Assembly: GCA_024516155.1 (NCBI GenBank)
Contig: JAJJXM010000066.1
Location: 1 to 64,000 of the forward strand
DNA from: Pyronema omphalodes
Lineage: Eukaryota; Ascomycota; Pezizomycetes; Pezizales; Pyronemataceae
Length of the DNA stretch: 64,000 nt
Reading direction: 5' to 3'
Numbering within the stretch: position 1 is the first letter of the stretch; each line of letters opens with the position of its first letter. This document shows positions 50,909 through 60,701 of the stretch, one piece after another. Position numbers and translations under genes: made by a program. A model generated the notes under the pieces. The model had not been told where the DNA came from, searched no databases, and saw only the letters and a program-made list of their open reading frames with translations.

Positions 50909-51916
50909 CGCAGCCGCAGCCCCAGCCCCCGCTATAATCGCACCAATTCCAAGACCCCCCCCCCCCGAGACCCCGAGATCCTCCTAACCCCGGAGGAACA
51001 AGCCGATACAAATGAAATCCACTACTACGAGAAGGAGCTCACCCGCCAGCGTGAACTCATCAACGCGCTACTCGCCTCCCCCGGCATCCGCGTGACCGGA
51101 GACAAAATCTCGGATCCGCCAACCTTCGACGGGTCCAACAGGGAGGACCTCCGCCGCTTTGTCTCCTTGCTTCGCATCAAGTTGGTGAGCGACGAACTAC
51201 GTTTCCCGACCCCCCATAAACGGATTTCTTATGCCATGGGCCGCCTCCGCGGACGCGCCTTGGATCAGATCCTTCCTTATATCAAGGAAAATGGCAACCG
51301 CTGGGCCCTCAAGGACGTCGAGGACGTCATTAAAATTTTACAGCGTACCTTTGGAGACCCGGAAGAGCGCGCAACGGCTCGTTTCAAACTACAAAATCTC
51401 CGACAAAACAACCGCGAATTTTCGGACTATTATGCAGAGTTCTCCCGCCTAGTCCCAGAGTGAGGCTGGGACGAAGCCGCCACCATGGATGCCCTGCGTA
51501 ACGGCCTGTCCCTCGAGCTGCACGAGAAGTTGGTTGGTGCCCCGCCCATCACCACGATGCACGAATTCGTTGACCAGTGCCAAAAATTGGACTCCCAATT
51601 GAGAGCACTTGAGAACCTCCGCAAGCTGCGTACCAACTGCGGCCAAGTTAGACCCACTACCACCGCCACCCCCGCCACCAGTCGCCCCACCCCCGCTACC
51701 CAAGCCACCACCGCCTCCTCCAGCAAGCAAACCCCTGCCCAGGGACCCCGTCAGAAACTGTCGGCACAGGAGCGCGCGACCCGCCTGTCAGAACGACGTT
51801 GCCTCTACTGCGGTGGCCTCGGCCACATGGCTGCGTCGTGCCCCGCCAAGACGAATGTTAAAGTGGCGAGCGTGGAATTATTGGATACTGAAGAAGAGGT
51901 GTCGGGAAAAGAATAA
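50909..51916 (+). pseudogene. Gyp-A2 gag, main part (one in-frame TGA)
   Basis: In phase with 49088-49429 once Hal-8 is removed. Gag domain through FKLQNLRQNNREFSDYYAEFSRLVPE, then TGA at 51461-51463 and continuation GWDEAATMDALRNGLSLELHEKL in the same frame, so a single point change. Pro/Thr-rich linker, then zinc knuckle CLYCGGLGHMAASC. Stop TAA at 51914-51916, two codons after the G GGA AAA heptamer. Confidence 0.87.
51904..51910 (+). promoter_or_regulatory. Gyp-A2 -1 ribosomal frameshift heptamer GGGAAAA
   Basis: Gag codons TCG GGA AAA GAA TAA; the heptamer is in the canonical X XXY YYZ phase. The -1 frame reads GGG AAA AGA ATA AAC and is open straight into protease. Position and phase are the same as in Gyp-B. 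Confidence 0.82.
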
Positions 51917-54900
51917 ACCAGCTGCAAGAAGATGGCTCTGCCGCTGGTGGGAATATTATTGCTGATACATTGCTATTATCGGGCGCAAGTTTTACTGGAA
52001 AGTTAGAATGCAAACACCTTGTTCTCTCCTGTTCCTTGTTTTCCAATAACCGCTCCATGAAGACAGTAGCGCTCGTTGACTGCGGCGCCACTGGTATCGC
52101 CTTTGATGACCGCAATTTCGCCCGCCATCACAGACTCCCCCTAACCCCCCTATCCACCGCCCAAACGGTCGAAGTTATCGACGGCCGCCCCATATCCTCA
52201 GGAAAAATCAAAAACCTCGCCCAAGTAGAGTGTACCATCAACGGTCACTCGGAAACCCTTCCCATGTTTGTCACCAAGTTGGGTCACTACCCGGTGGTGT
52301 TGGGCATCCCCTGGTTGAAGAAACACGATGTAACAATAAGCTTCAGTTCCAACACTGTAAGCTTCGACTCCCAATACTGCCTAAGGAACTGCACCCCGTT
52401 GCCTGTAAGCACAACCGGTGTCGAGGTCCTGGACTCGAGGCCCCCTCCCGCTGTCCACGAGCCAGACACAAACCCCATGCCGGAGTTAGAAGACTCGGTC
52501 CCCGACCCCCCGGACGAACCCCCAATAGCGATCTCAAGTCTAACCATCTCCGACTTCAAAGAAATGGTAGAAGACGAAAGCCTGACAGTGTTCTCGCTAT
52601 CGTTGGACGAGATCACCGTCGCCCTACAAGACAAGCCCCCCCTCACGGATGACGAACTGAAAGACATGATCCCCGAAGAGTATCATGACTACCTCGATTT
52701 ATTCAAGGAGGTTAACGCGAAGGAACTCTCCCCACACCGACCCTACGACCACAAGATCCCACTGAAAGAGGGATTCGTCCCCCCCTTAGGCCCGCTATAC
52801 TCGCTGTCACGCAACGAGTTGCAGACGCTGAAAACGTGGCTCGATGAGAATTTGGAGAAAGGATTTATACAACGCTCCCAATCACCAGCCGCCTCGCCGA
52901 TATTATTCGTGAAAAAATCAGACGGATCCCTACGCCTGTGTGTCGACTACCGGAGACTGAATGAAGGTACCGAGAAGAACCGGTACCCGCTGCCATTGAT
53001 ACAGGAAACGATGATGAATCTTTCCAAAGCTCAATACTGTACGACCCTTGATGTCCGCAGCGCTTATAACCTTATCAGAATGGCAGAGGGCGAAGAATGG
53101 AAGACGGCCTTCCGCACACGGTACGGCCTGTTTGAATCGAAAGTGATGCCCTTTGGGCTCACCAACGCGCCTGCCGATTTCCAGGCATTTATAAATGATG
53201 TCCTGAGACCATACCTAGACCAGTTTTGTACGGCATACTTGGACGATATCCTCGTATTATCCGAAACAAAGTCCGATCACACCGCACACGTCCGAAAGAT
53301 CTTGGAACGACTCAAACAAGAAAAACTGCACTTGAAGCCAGAGAAGTGTAAGTTTGCGAAGGCAGATGTACAGTACCTGGGCTACAACGTCGGCCGCGAC
53401 GGCGCGCGCATGATGGATTCCAAAGTAGCCACAGTGAGAGATTGGAAGGAACCAACCAATTTGAAACAGGTCCAAGAGTTCCTGGGCTTCGCGAATTTCT
53501 ATCGAAGATTTATCAAAGACTACTCAAAAGTGGTCTCCCGTCTGACGGCCCTGACCAAAAAGAAAGATGGTAAAGCAATCCCCTTTACCTGGGGTAATGA
53601 TCAGCAAAGCGCCTTCGACCGACTGAAGGATGCATTTACATCAGCACCGATTCTCAAGCACTTCGACTACGAGAAACCGATTGTAGTAGAAACAGACGCA
53701 TCTGACTATGTGTCTGCTGGAGTTTTATCACAATACGACGACGATAACGTGTTACACCCCGTCGCATTTTATTCCAAGAAGCATTCCCCGGCAGAATGCA
53801 ACTACGAAATCTACGACAAAGAACTACTGGCAATAGTTCGTTGTTTCGAGGAATGGCGTCCCCACTTAGAGGGCTCTGCCTTCCCTATAAAAGTATTGAC
53901 GGATCACAAGAATCTCGAATACTTTATGACGACAAAGCTGCTGAACAGACGACAAGCACGCTGGTCCGAGTTCCTGTCTCGGTTTAACTTTGTGATCACC
54001 TATCGACCGGGAACGTTGGGAGGAAAACCGGACGCCCTGACAAGAAGAGCCGCCGACCTCCCGGAAGAGAGAGACGAACGCATACTGGCGAACCAGCAAG
54101 CTGTTCTGAAGCCACAGAACTTTCAGTTATGCATGACCCCGCCCATGAAACTCGCACCTTCCGAAGTAGACCTCCTGTTCACAGAGGGCTACAAGACAGA
54201 TTCATTCCCCAACCGAGTGTTGGGAATGCTGGAAGATGGCACACAAATCTGTAAGGACATATCGCTCGCCGATTGCTCCGTGTTGGAAAACAGATTGGAC
54301 TACAGAGACTGCCTCTATGTCCCCGCGCTGGACAAACTACGATTAAAACTACTACAAGATCACCACGACCCCCCCACCATGGGACACCCGGGCTGTGCAA
54401 AGACTTTCGAACTCCTCGCCAGGAATTATTACTGGCCCTCGATGAGAAAAGATGTGGACCAATTCGTCCGAAATTGCCACACCTGTAAAAGAACAAAGGC
54501 TACCCGCCACGCACCCTATGGAACCTTGAAGCCCCTACCGGTCCCGCACCAGCCTTGGCAGAATATATCGGTGGACTTTGTTACTGGACTACCGACATCA
54601 GAAGGCTTCGACGCAATATGTGCGATCGTTTGCCGACTAACGAAACAGCGGCACTTAGTGCCCTGTCATTCCACGATAGACGCAGAAGGCTTCGCGCAAC
54701 TCTTCCTGGAAAACGTATTCGAACTACACGGCCTGCCAGACACAGTAGTGTCCGACCGCGGTCCGCAATTTGTGTCCCATTTCTGGAAACACTTGGCAAA
54801 TTGCATGGGTATCGAAATTGCCACGAGTACGGCCTTCCATCCCCAAACCGACGGCCAAACAGAGAGAATTAACGCGGTTATGGAGCAATATCTCCGCGCG

Positions 54901-55638
54901 TACGTCTGTTATTTACAATACGATTGGAAGAAATTTTTACCACTGGCAGAATTTGCTGCAAATAACCAAGTATCGGATACAACGTCGCTGTCTCCGTTCT
55001 ACGCTATATACGGTCGACACCCCAAGTGCTCTTTCGAACTGGAAATCAGGACAGACAATCCTGAAGAAGTGAAAGCGAACGAGGTAGCGGAAAGGATGTC
55101 ACACATCCATGACGTCTTACGTTCGGAAATGAAATACGCCCAAGCCCGCCACATAGAAGCCGCCAACAATTCCCGACTCCCCGCGCCGGTCTTCAAACCA
55201 GGAGACCTGGTATGGCTGGACGCCCGCAACCTAAGAACCCGCCGCCCCTCAAAGAAACTAGAAAACAAACACCTAGGCCCCTTCACCGTGTTACGGCCTA
55301 TTGGATCCCACGCCTATGAATTGGATATACCGGAGACCATGAAACACCACAGGACCTTCCCCGTGTCCCTACTAAACCCAGCCCCTTCGGACCCCCTCCC
55401 TGGCCAGATTATTCCACCGCCCCTACCGGTAGTAGTAGACGGCGAAGAAGAATGGTTCGTGGATGAAATTCTGGATAGCCGTTGGTCAAGAGGAAACCTG
55501 CAGTACCTCGTCAAGTGGACCGGCCATGACTCTCCAACCTGGGAACCGGAAACGAACCTATCCGAAACTGAGGCCGCTGAGAAATTCCATCAGTTATACC
55601 CAGACAAACCTTCTCCTCTCGTAGGAACTCGAGCCTAA
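51904..55638 (+). CDS. Gyp-A2 pol: protease, RT, RNase H, integrase, chromodomain
   Basis: About 1,244 codons, intact, no ATG needed if entered by -1 frameshift. Protease VDCGATGIAFD; RT RLCVDYRRLNEG, LDVRSAYNLIRM, MPFGLTNAPADFQAFIN, YLDDILVLSE; RNase [34 protein letters not shown]; integrase HHDPPTMGHPGCAKT...CHTCKRTKATRH, SVDFVTGLP, VVSDRGPQF, TDGQTERINAVMEQ; GPF/Y LGPFTVLRPIGS; chromodomain EEWFVDEILDSR...YLVKWTGHDSPTWEPE. Where most gypsy integrases read VDRLTK this family has VCRLTK. Makes cDNA and integrates it, probably into heterochromatin. Confidence 0.94.
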   Translation, partial: GKRINQLQEDGSAAGGNIIADTLLLSGASFTGKLECKHLVLSCSLFSNNRSMKTVALVDCGATGIAFDDRNFARHHRLPLTPLSTAQTVEVIDGRPISSGKIKNLAQVECTINGHSETLPMFVTKLGHYPVVLGIPWLKKHDVTISFSSNTVSFDSQYCLRNCTPLPVSTTGVEVLDSRPPPAVHEPDTNPMPELEDSVPDPPDEPPIAISSLTISDFKEMVEDESLTVFSLSLDEITVALQDKPPLTDDELKDMIPEEYHDYLDLFKEVNAKELSPHRPYDHKIPLKEGFVPPLGPLYSLSRNELQTLKTWLDENLEKGFIQRSQSPAASPILFVKKSDGSLRLCVDYRRLNEGTEKNRYPLPLIQETMMNLSKAQYCTTLDVRSAYNLIRMAEGEEWKTAFRTRYGLFESKVMPFGLTNAPADFQAFINDVLRPYLDQFCTAYLDDILVLSETKSDHTAHVRKILERLKQEKLHLKPEKCKFAKADVQYLGYNVGRDGARMMDSKVATVRDWKEPTNLKQVQEFLGFANFYRRFIKDYSKVVSRLTALTKKKDGKAIPFTWGNDQQSAFDRLKDAFTSAPILKHFDYEKPIVVETDASDYVSAGVLSQYDDDNVLHPVAFYSKKHSPAECNYEIYDKELLAIVRCFEEWRPHLEGSAFPIKVLTDHKNLEYFMTTKLLNRRQARWSEFLSRFNFVITYRPGTLGGKPDALTRRAADLPEERDERILANQQAVLKPQNFQLCMTPPMKLAPSEVDLLFTEGYKTDSFPNRVLGMLEDGTQICKDISLADCSVLENRLDYRDCLYVPALDKLRLKLLQDHHDPPTMGHPGCAKTFELLARNYYWPSMRKDVDQFVRNCHTCKRTKATRHAPYGTLKPLPVPHQPWQNISVDFVTGLPTSEGFDAICAIVCRLTKQRHLVPCHSTIDAEGFAQLFLENVFELHGLPDTVVSDRGPQFVSHFWKHLANCMGIEIATSTAFHPQTDGQTERINAVMEQYLRAYVCYLQYDWKKFLPLAEFAANNQVSDTTSLSPFYAIYGRHPKCSFELEIRTDNPEEVKANEVAERMSHIHDVLRSEMKYAQARHIEAANNSRLPAPVFKPGDLVWLDARNLRTRRPSKKLENKHLGPFTVLRPIGSHAYELDIPETMKHHRTFPVSLLNPAPSDPLPGQIIPPPLPVVVDGEEEWFVDEILDSRWSRGNLQYLVKWTGHDSPTWEPETNLSETEAAEKFHQLYPDKPSPLVGTRA

Positions 55639-55650
55639 CGGGGGGGGTAC

Positions 55651-56190
55651 TGTCACGGCACACGGCTGACGAGCCGTTGTGTTGTTGCATCATCATTGTG
55701 TTGTCGTGGTTGTTGATTGACATCGTGCCGTTGTCTTGCCGTGTTGTGTTGTGTTGCCGATGTGTTGTTGTGTTGTTGTGTGTGCCGTGCCATTGTGACT
55801 GAGAGACTGATTGATGATGGATGATGTACCATGAGCTGGAGAGCTGTGGCGTCGCAGGTGAATTGATGGAGAACGGAAGCTCATGTAGCGATGATTGTAT
55901 GACGGCCCAGCAAGAGTGCTGGCCGCCCCTTTGTACATAAGGAGGCTTGCCTCCCCGTTGTCGAGATTCTCCATCGAACGTCTTGTGTCTTCTCCGTGCT
56001 CCTAATATAAGGCTTCTTCTCCCAAGTCCTACGTCACTCTTGTCCTTGTCCCTGTTCCTGTTTTGTGTGCCGTCCGTCTGACGAGCACTTCGGTCCTTGT
56101 CCTGCCGTTCCCCGTCCCGGAACCTGCCTAGTCCCTCTTGCCGGTAGTGTTCAGTGTGTTCTTTGAACGTCCGTTCTCAGTTCGCTGACA
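55651..56190 (+). repeat. Gyp-A2 3' LTR (540 bp)
   Basis: Pairs with 48281-48820. Followed by AATAC and then the 5' end of Hal-9. Confidence 0.95.
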
Positions 56191-56393
56191 AATACACCAC
56201 ACGGCAACGGCGACGCCCCCCCCCCTGCATTCTCAACAACGAGCACCGAAACCCCCGGTTTTCTCATCGGATTCGGATTCGCAGCACTCTGTTTCGTTAT
56301 TCTCTGAATTTTCAGGGAATTCTACGTTGTTTTTGTTGACTTTTGTCGCAAAATCAGAGTTTTCACGAGTTTTGGCTTACCCCACCTCACGAA

Positions 56394-57848
56394 ATGTCGC
56401 CAAAACAACGACAGAACAACGCCCGACGATCAAAACGGTCCGAAAACGCGTACAATGGTCTAGCCGACCTTCCTCATGATGGATCTACTCCTACTTTGGA
56501 TGGAAGAGATGGAAAAGTTGATGAAGTTGATGGAAACTTCGCTGGAAAGCCCTTCCAGAGCGTGGTCTTGGCAGGATCACCGGTTCCTTCGGCTTCAAGA
56601 CAGCAGCAACAGGCGACAACTGAACACAGCCAGTTCAGAACCTACCGTCGCTTCTTCGTATCTGCAATTAACGAGGCAGTTGCAGTTGATGCAGACTATG
56701 ACACCCTAGATCAACTGTTTGAAAACAACCACGCAGGACTCACTGGAGCCAACTTCCTGGGGATACAACAGATCCACCGGGATACACAGCGACGCTTCAA
56801 TACCCTCGATGACACCATACACAACAACAGCGATGAGATGCGCCACAGATTCGACGTCATGATGACGAACTTCGACATTCTGACCGGCGAAAACACGAAG
56901 CTGCGCGCAGCATACGACTCTACACAGGCAGAAACAGCAGCTCTCAAGGCTGCTGTGGATGCCCGGACGAAGAAAATCGACGAACAGCAACAAGTCATAT
57001 CGGCGCCCCCCTCACCGAACCTCACGCCCTCTTCCTCAGCGGTGGAAGAGATGACTATGCAGCTCTCCATCGTGCAACATGACATTCAGGATGGCCTGGA
57101 CGCTGTTCGCAACCCTCCTGGCAAGAGAAAGCGACGGGGAAGCGACCAGAACACCGAACCCACCTCACCGACAAACAGACGACTGGTGAACCACAAACCG
57201 AGAACGGCATCACCGGTGCGAAGCCTGATGCACTCAAAACATGCGACTACCGCCGCCCAGGACGAGCTTGATGCCCTCAAGCCTATGTCCCCCCTACCTC
57301 TCCTCGCGATCACGTCGACCGAAGCGACACCGGAGCCTCACCCTGACAGTCCATCTGCTCAGGACACACCTCTACCCGACGCCCCAAGCACTGCCCCTGC
57401 TGAGACCGACTGATGGAAGACTGTGGAGGCGAAGGCCACACAGAAGAAGAAGATGAAAGCGAAGGAGACGACATCTACGGCAGCGATACCCAAACAGACC
57501 CCTACAACGAAGAATGGTGGAAGGGGTAAGAATACCCACCAACCCAGAACAACAACCTCCTCTGCAAAGAAGACTTGGGCAGAAGTCGTCAAGAGCGGAG
57601 GCATCAACGTCCAGATTGTGCTTGGGAATGGCAATCTTGGACTGACAACACCACCGACAAGAAGGGGAGAGAGGCGAGGGGGAGCAGTGAGAAGGCTGAG
57701 GAAGAAGGAAGGAGAAGGGGAGAGAGGGGAGGAGAAGAGGGGCAGGGCGGGCCCGGGTGTCTCAAAGGGCAAAGAGTCAGGAGACACCAGCGGAGGAGTT
57801 GAGAGAGGAGAGGAGAGAGGGGGCGCAGGTGGCCCGGCGGCTGTTTAA
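56394..57848 (+). pseudogene. Hal-9 ORF1 with one nonsense codon
   Basis: 485 codons from ATG to the TAA after GGPAAV, the same length as Hal-3 and Hal-4. The only lesion I see is GGA to TGA at 57411-57413 (before WKTVEAKAT). Hypervariable block version: EHSQFRTYRRFFVSAINEAVAVDADYDTLDQLFENNHAGL. The rest matches the family outline. Confidence 0.85.
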
Positions 57849-58125
57849 CTTTGCTTTGGTTTCGTTTTTGCTTTGTGGAGGAAATAAAGGCGGAAAAATG
57901 GTTAAAAATGGGAGGGGAAGGGTGGAGGATAGAGGGGACACCCGGCGCGGTGGCCTCTGTGCGAACAGGGCACTGGAACAGCAGACGCGGTTGGACAACA
58001 AGACCAACGAAGTAATAGTGGGGACAGGACCACAAAATCACAGCCTAAGGGAGGATCAGCGGAGGTAGAGACGGGACTTTGTTTTGTTTTTGCTTTTGAC
58101 TTTCCATGTACTATATACCTGTACC

Positions 58126-58155
58126 CTCGTCATAACCAATAAGGTTGCATACGAG
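58126..58155 (+). promoter_or_regulatory. 3' hairpin of Hal-9 (third tail type)
   Basis: Outer strands CTCGT and ACGAG, inner AACC and GGTT, loop AATAA. Compared with the LINE-B type, the third outer pair is C-G instead of T-A: a compensatory double change that keeps pairing. Confidence 0.65.
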
Positions 58156-58187
58156 TAATGAATAAACAAACAAACAAACAAACAAGC

Positions 58188-58434
58188 AGGGGGGGGTCAC
58201 CGTGGCCGTGTGGTTTTGGTGGGAATGGGATGGGAGGAAGGAGCGGGGAAGAGTCAAGGGCCGGGAAAAGAAAGAAGACAGGAAAAAGATAAATAGCCAA
58301 AACGTACTCCATAGTTATGTTCTGCATGCAATGTCTTGTATCGATACATCAAGTACAAGTTGTGCCCCATCCTTACCAGTCCGTCCCGTTCCCAGCGTCA
58401 GAGTGTGTCACTCGCCTCCGAGCCCGGGAGTCCC
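58188..58434 (-). other. 5'-module scrap and unassigned flank
   Basis: 58188-58215 on the minus strand reads CCACACGGCCACGGTGAC, C-run, TGC: the 5' end of a Hal/LINE-B-like element whose body is not adjacent. 58216-58434 matches nothing else in the window; it might be the 3' part of the inverted fragment at 58435-58845. No gene seen. Confidence 0.5.
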
Positions 58435-58845
58435 TTAGTCGTTGAGTTTCCCCAGAACGGCATCAAACCTGTCGTTGATGTGGTGGCTTATCTCGTACAT
58501 CTTCCCTTCGACTGTGTCAAAGCGGCGGTGAGTCTCTTTGTTGTCCTGGTTCACACCTAACAAGGTGAGGGCACTGATCCGTGAGTGGTTTATTTGCAAT
58601 GATCTGTCCAGGTGTCTTTCGTCACCTGTCCCGAATGCTTCAAGGATGAACTGGATCATTTCGCAGCGCCACATATACAGCGATCGGGTAGTTGTCGCTT
58701 GTTGCCGGTCTGTTGAAGCTGAAGGAACTGGTGATCCTGCCAAGACCACGTTCTGGAGGGGTTCTCCAGCACTGTTCCCATGAACTTCATCAACTATTCC
58801 ATCTCTTCCATCAAAAGAAGAGTTAGATCCATCGTGAGGAACCAC
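58435..58845 (-). pseudogene. Diverged Hal-like ORF1 N-terminal fragment
   Basis: Reads PHDGSNSSFDGRDGIVDEVHGNSAGEPLQNVVLAGSPVPSAS (the Hal N-terminal block) then a unique variable segment (RSLYMWRCEMIQFILEAFGTGDERHLDRS) and a diverged coiled-coil start (ETHRRFDTVEGKMYEISHHIND), stopping at 58435. It is a separate subfamily or a short ORF1 variant. Its N-terminus is cut by LINE-C2 at about 58840. Confidence 0.7.
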
Positions 58846-60600
58846 CCAGCAAAGAGCGATCCCCCACTGCCTTTTTAACCACCATGACGAAATCGCAAGA
58901 TTTTATCGCGAATTATTGTTCGGCAGCCCCGAATGACCTATTCGCAGCCTTTCCAGACCAGGCTCTCTCTTGTTCGTTGAGTGTTCATCGAAAAAGAGTG
59001 TCCGGGCCCCTGAGAAAAGCCCCGCGAACCGGTTCCATCAACACTGCCCCCCACACACATCAAAAATCATCATCTTGATCGTGGATGCCTTGTTGCCACC
59101 GCAAAAACAACTTATTCCGAGACTCCGATGCCTACCTGATCCTTGGCTGTTGAGGAACAGCCCCTCCCCCCTGACAAAGCACCCCCTGGGGCACTCGCGA
59201 CGAAGAAACGCGCTAACCCGGAGCCGCAAGGGTCCGACGCGTCGGACACGGAAATGCACGCAGACACGTGCTCTGACGTCAGCAACGACTCCAGCGACGA
59301 CGACACGTCTTCCCGCGCGGACTCACCCACGCCTGCCACCCGCAACAATGCCAACCCCATCCCCAAGACCACCCATAAGAAGAGAACCCTACCTGACGTG
59401 AACTGCGACACCCCCGACCCTATCACCAACAATGACCCCCGTTACACCATCAACAACACCACCGGCAAAAATAACAAACGCCAAGCCACATCCACCGCCC
59501 ACTCCGTGACACACATCGCCGCCTATTCCACTCCTGTTCCAGCCAACGTCAAATGCACCAAACTTTCTACTGACACCTCCCCCGCCGATGATTCCCCCTT
59601 GACCCTCGAGCAACTATCCAACACCGTCAACACCGCAAAGGACATGTTCCGACACGCAGACAGAGCCACGAACGATAGAATTTCCCAGGCGTTCCGATCC
59701 ATCCAGAAATACCAATCCACAATCCGTGCCGTTCACGACCTTCTGTCCCGTATTGCCCCCGTTATACCCCCCAACGAAGACATTTCAGCCCTTCTTTCCA
59801 CAGTCGAATCCTCCACCCCCGAGAACTCAACTATCCCCGCTCCACCCCCCCCCCCCGAATCCAACGACCTCCCCTCTATTCATGCACACTCCCCCGCTGC
59901 CCCCTCCCCCAAGGAACTTGCCTACTGGAAACAACGCTGTCTTGAAGCTGAACACTAGCAAAAGAAACACAAGATCCCCCTCCCTGTCCACGCCCCCCGC
60001 CCCGATCCGAACCCCTCCACCCCATGGCAAGAACAAGGACCCGCAACGAAAAGCTTGTTCCCCAATGCCGCCCACACGCCTCCTAAACAGACCGCTAAGC
60101 CATCCAAACCCCAAAATAAAGATCCCCCCTGCCCCAACGACAGTATCATCCCATGCCCAGACCCCCGTTCCTTCCCGGACAGCTCCAAAGTAGCAGTCAG
60201 AGTCGCCATCAATGACGCCTTGCGCAAAGCAAATGCTCTTGAGAGCGTTTCTATCTCAACGGTGAAGAAGAACATTAACGGAAATCTTATTTTGACCCCC
60301 TCCCCCCGAACTACACCAGCTGATATCACCCCCCACCTGCCTCTCATACTTGAAGCCGCCCGCAAAGTTCACCCTGCGTTGATGCCCCCCCGCGTTAATC
60401 AGCAATGGTACAAACTGGCAGTCCACGGAGTACCAATTGATTTCTTCCCAGACTCCGAGGAGGGTATGCAAAGCTTGCAAGCGGAAATCGAACGCAATAA
60501 GTCCGTCCAATTGACCCAACCACCACGATACATATATCACCCCGACAAACGGGCCGGTAAGTCGGCGTCGAGCGTCATGATCGCCCTCAGCTCCATCGTA
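58840..60600 (+). mobile_element. LINE-C2: 5' part of a LINE-C copy
   Basis: Begins GAACCACCCAGCAAAG like LINE-C1 (C-run partly eroded to ATCCCCCA), with the same 5' UTR and the first ~490 codons of ORF1. It ends at about 60600 where a second LINE-C 5' end begins. Its 3' end and ORF2 are missing. Confidence 0.85.
59128..60600 (+). pseudogene. LINE-C2 ORF1, N-terminal part with two nonsense codons
   Basis: ATG at 59128 followed by a TGA at codon 4 (MPT-stop), then open reading SLAVEEQPLPPDKAPPGALATKKRAN..., a TAG at 59956-59958 (LEAEH-stop) and continuation in the same frame to YIYHPDKRAGKSASSVMIALSS. Conserved WYKLAVHGVPI is present. The zinc-knuckle region is lost. Confidence 0.85.
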
Positions 60601-60701
60601 CCTCCGACCCAGCAAGGAGCGACCCCCTCCTGCCTTTTCAACAACCACGCCGAAATCGCAAGATTTTATCGCGGATTATTGTTCGGCAGCCCCGAATTAG
60701 T
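60601..60701 (+). mobile_element. LINE-C3: 100-bp 5' scrap of a LINE-C copy
   Basis: ACCCAGCAAGGAGCGAC, C-run, TGCCTTTTCAACAACCACG and on to GGCAGCCCCGAATTA, matching the first 100 bp of LINE-C1, then breaking into unrelated sequence at about 60702. Confidence 0.82.

Larger units (their letters stand above)
48281..56190 (+). mobile_element. Gyp-A2: near-complete chromovirus (outer span, holds Hal-8)
   Basis: LTRs of exactly 540 bp with about five differences, TSD AATAC (48276-48280 and 56191-56195). Pol is intact. Gag is split by Hal-8 and has one in-frame TGA. Purine tract CGGGGGGGGTAC precedes the 3' LTR. It inserted exactly at the border between a gypsy scrap and the 5' end of Hal-9. Confidence 0.96.
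56191..58187 (+). mobile_element. Hal-9: full-length Hal with a third type of 3' tail
   Basis: About 2.0 kb: 5' module (ACACCACACGGCAACGG, C-run, TGCATTCTC), ORF1, 3' UTR and tail. After about 57930 the 3' UTR diverges from both the LINE-B and LINE-C types but keeps the CCCGGCG-GG-GGCCTCTGTG core, and ends with hairpin 58126-58155 and an AAAC-repeat tail. Its left flank is a gypsy scrap and its right flank a 5'-module scrap; they do not match as a TSD, so one flank has been altered. Confidence 0.88.
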
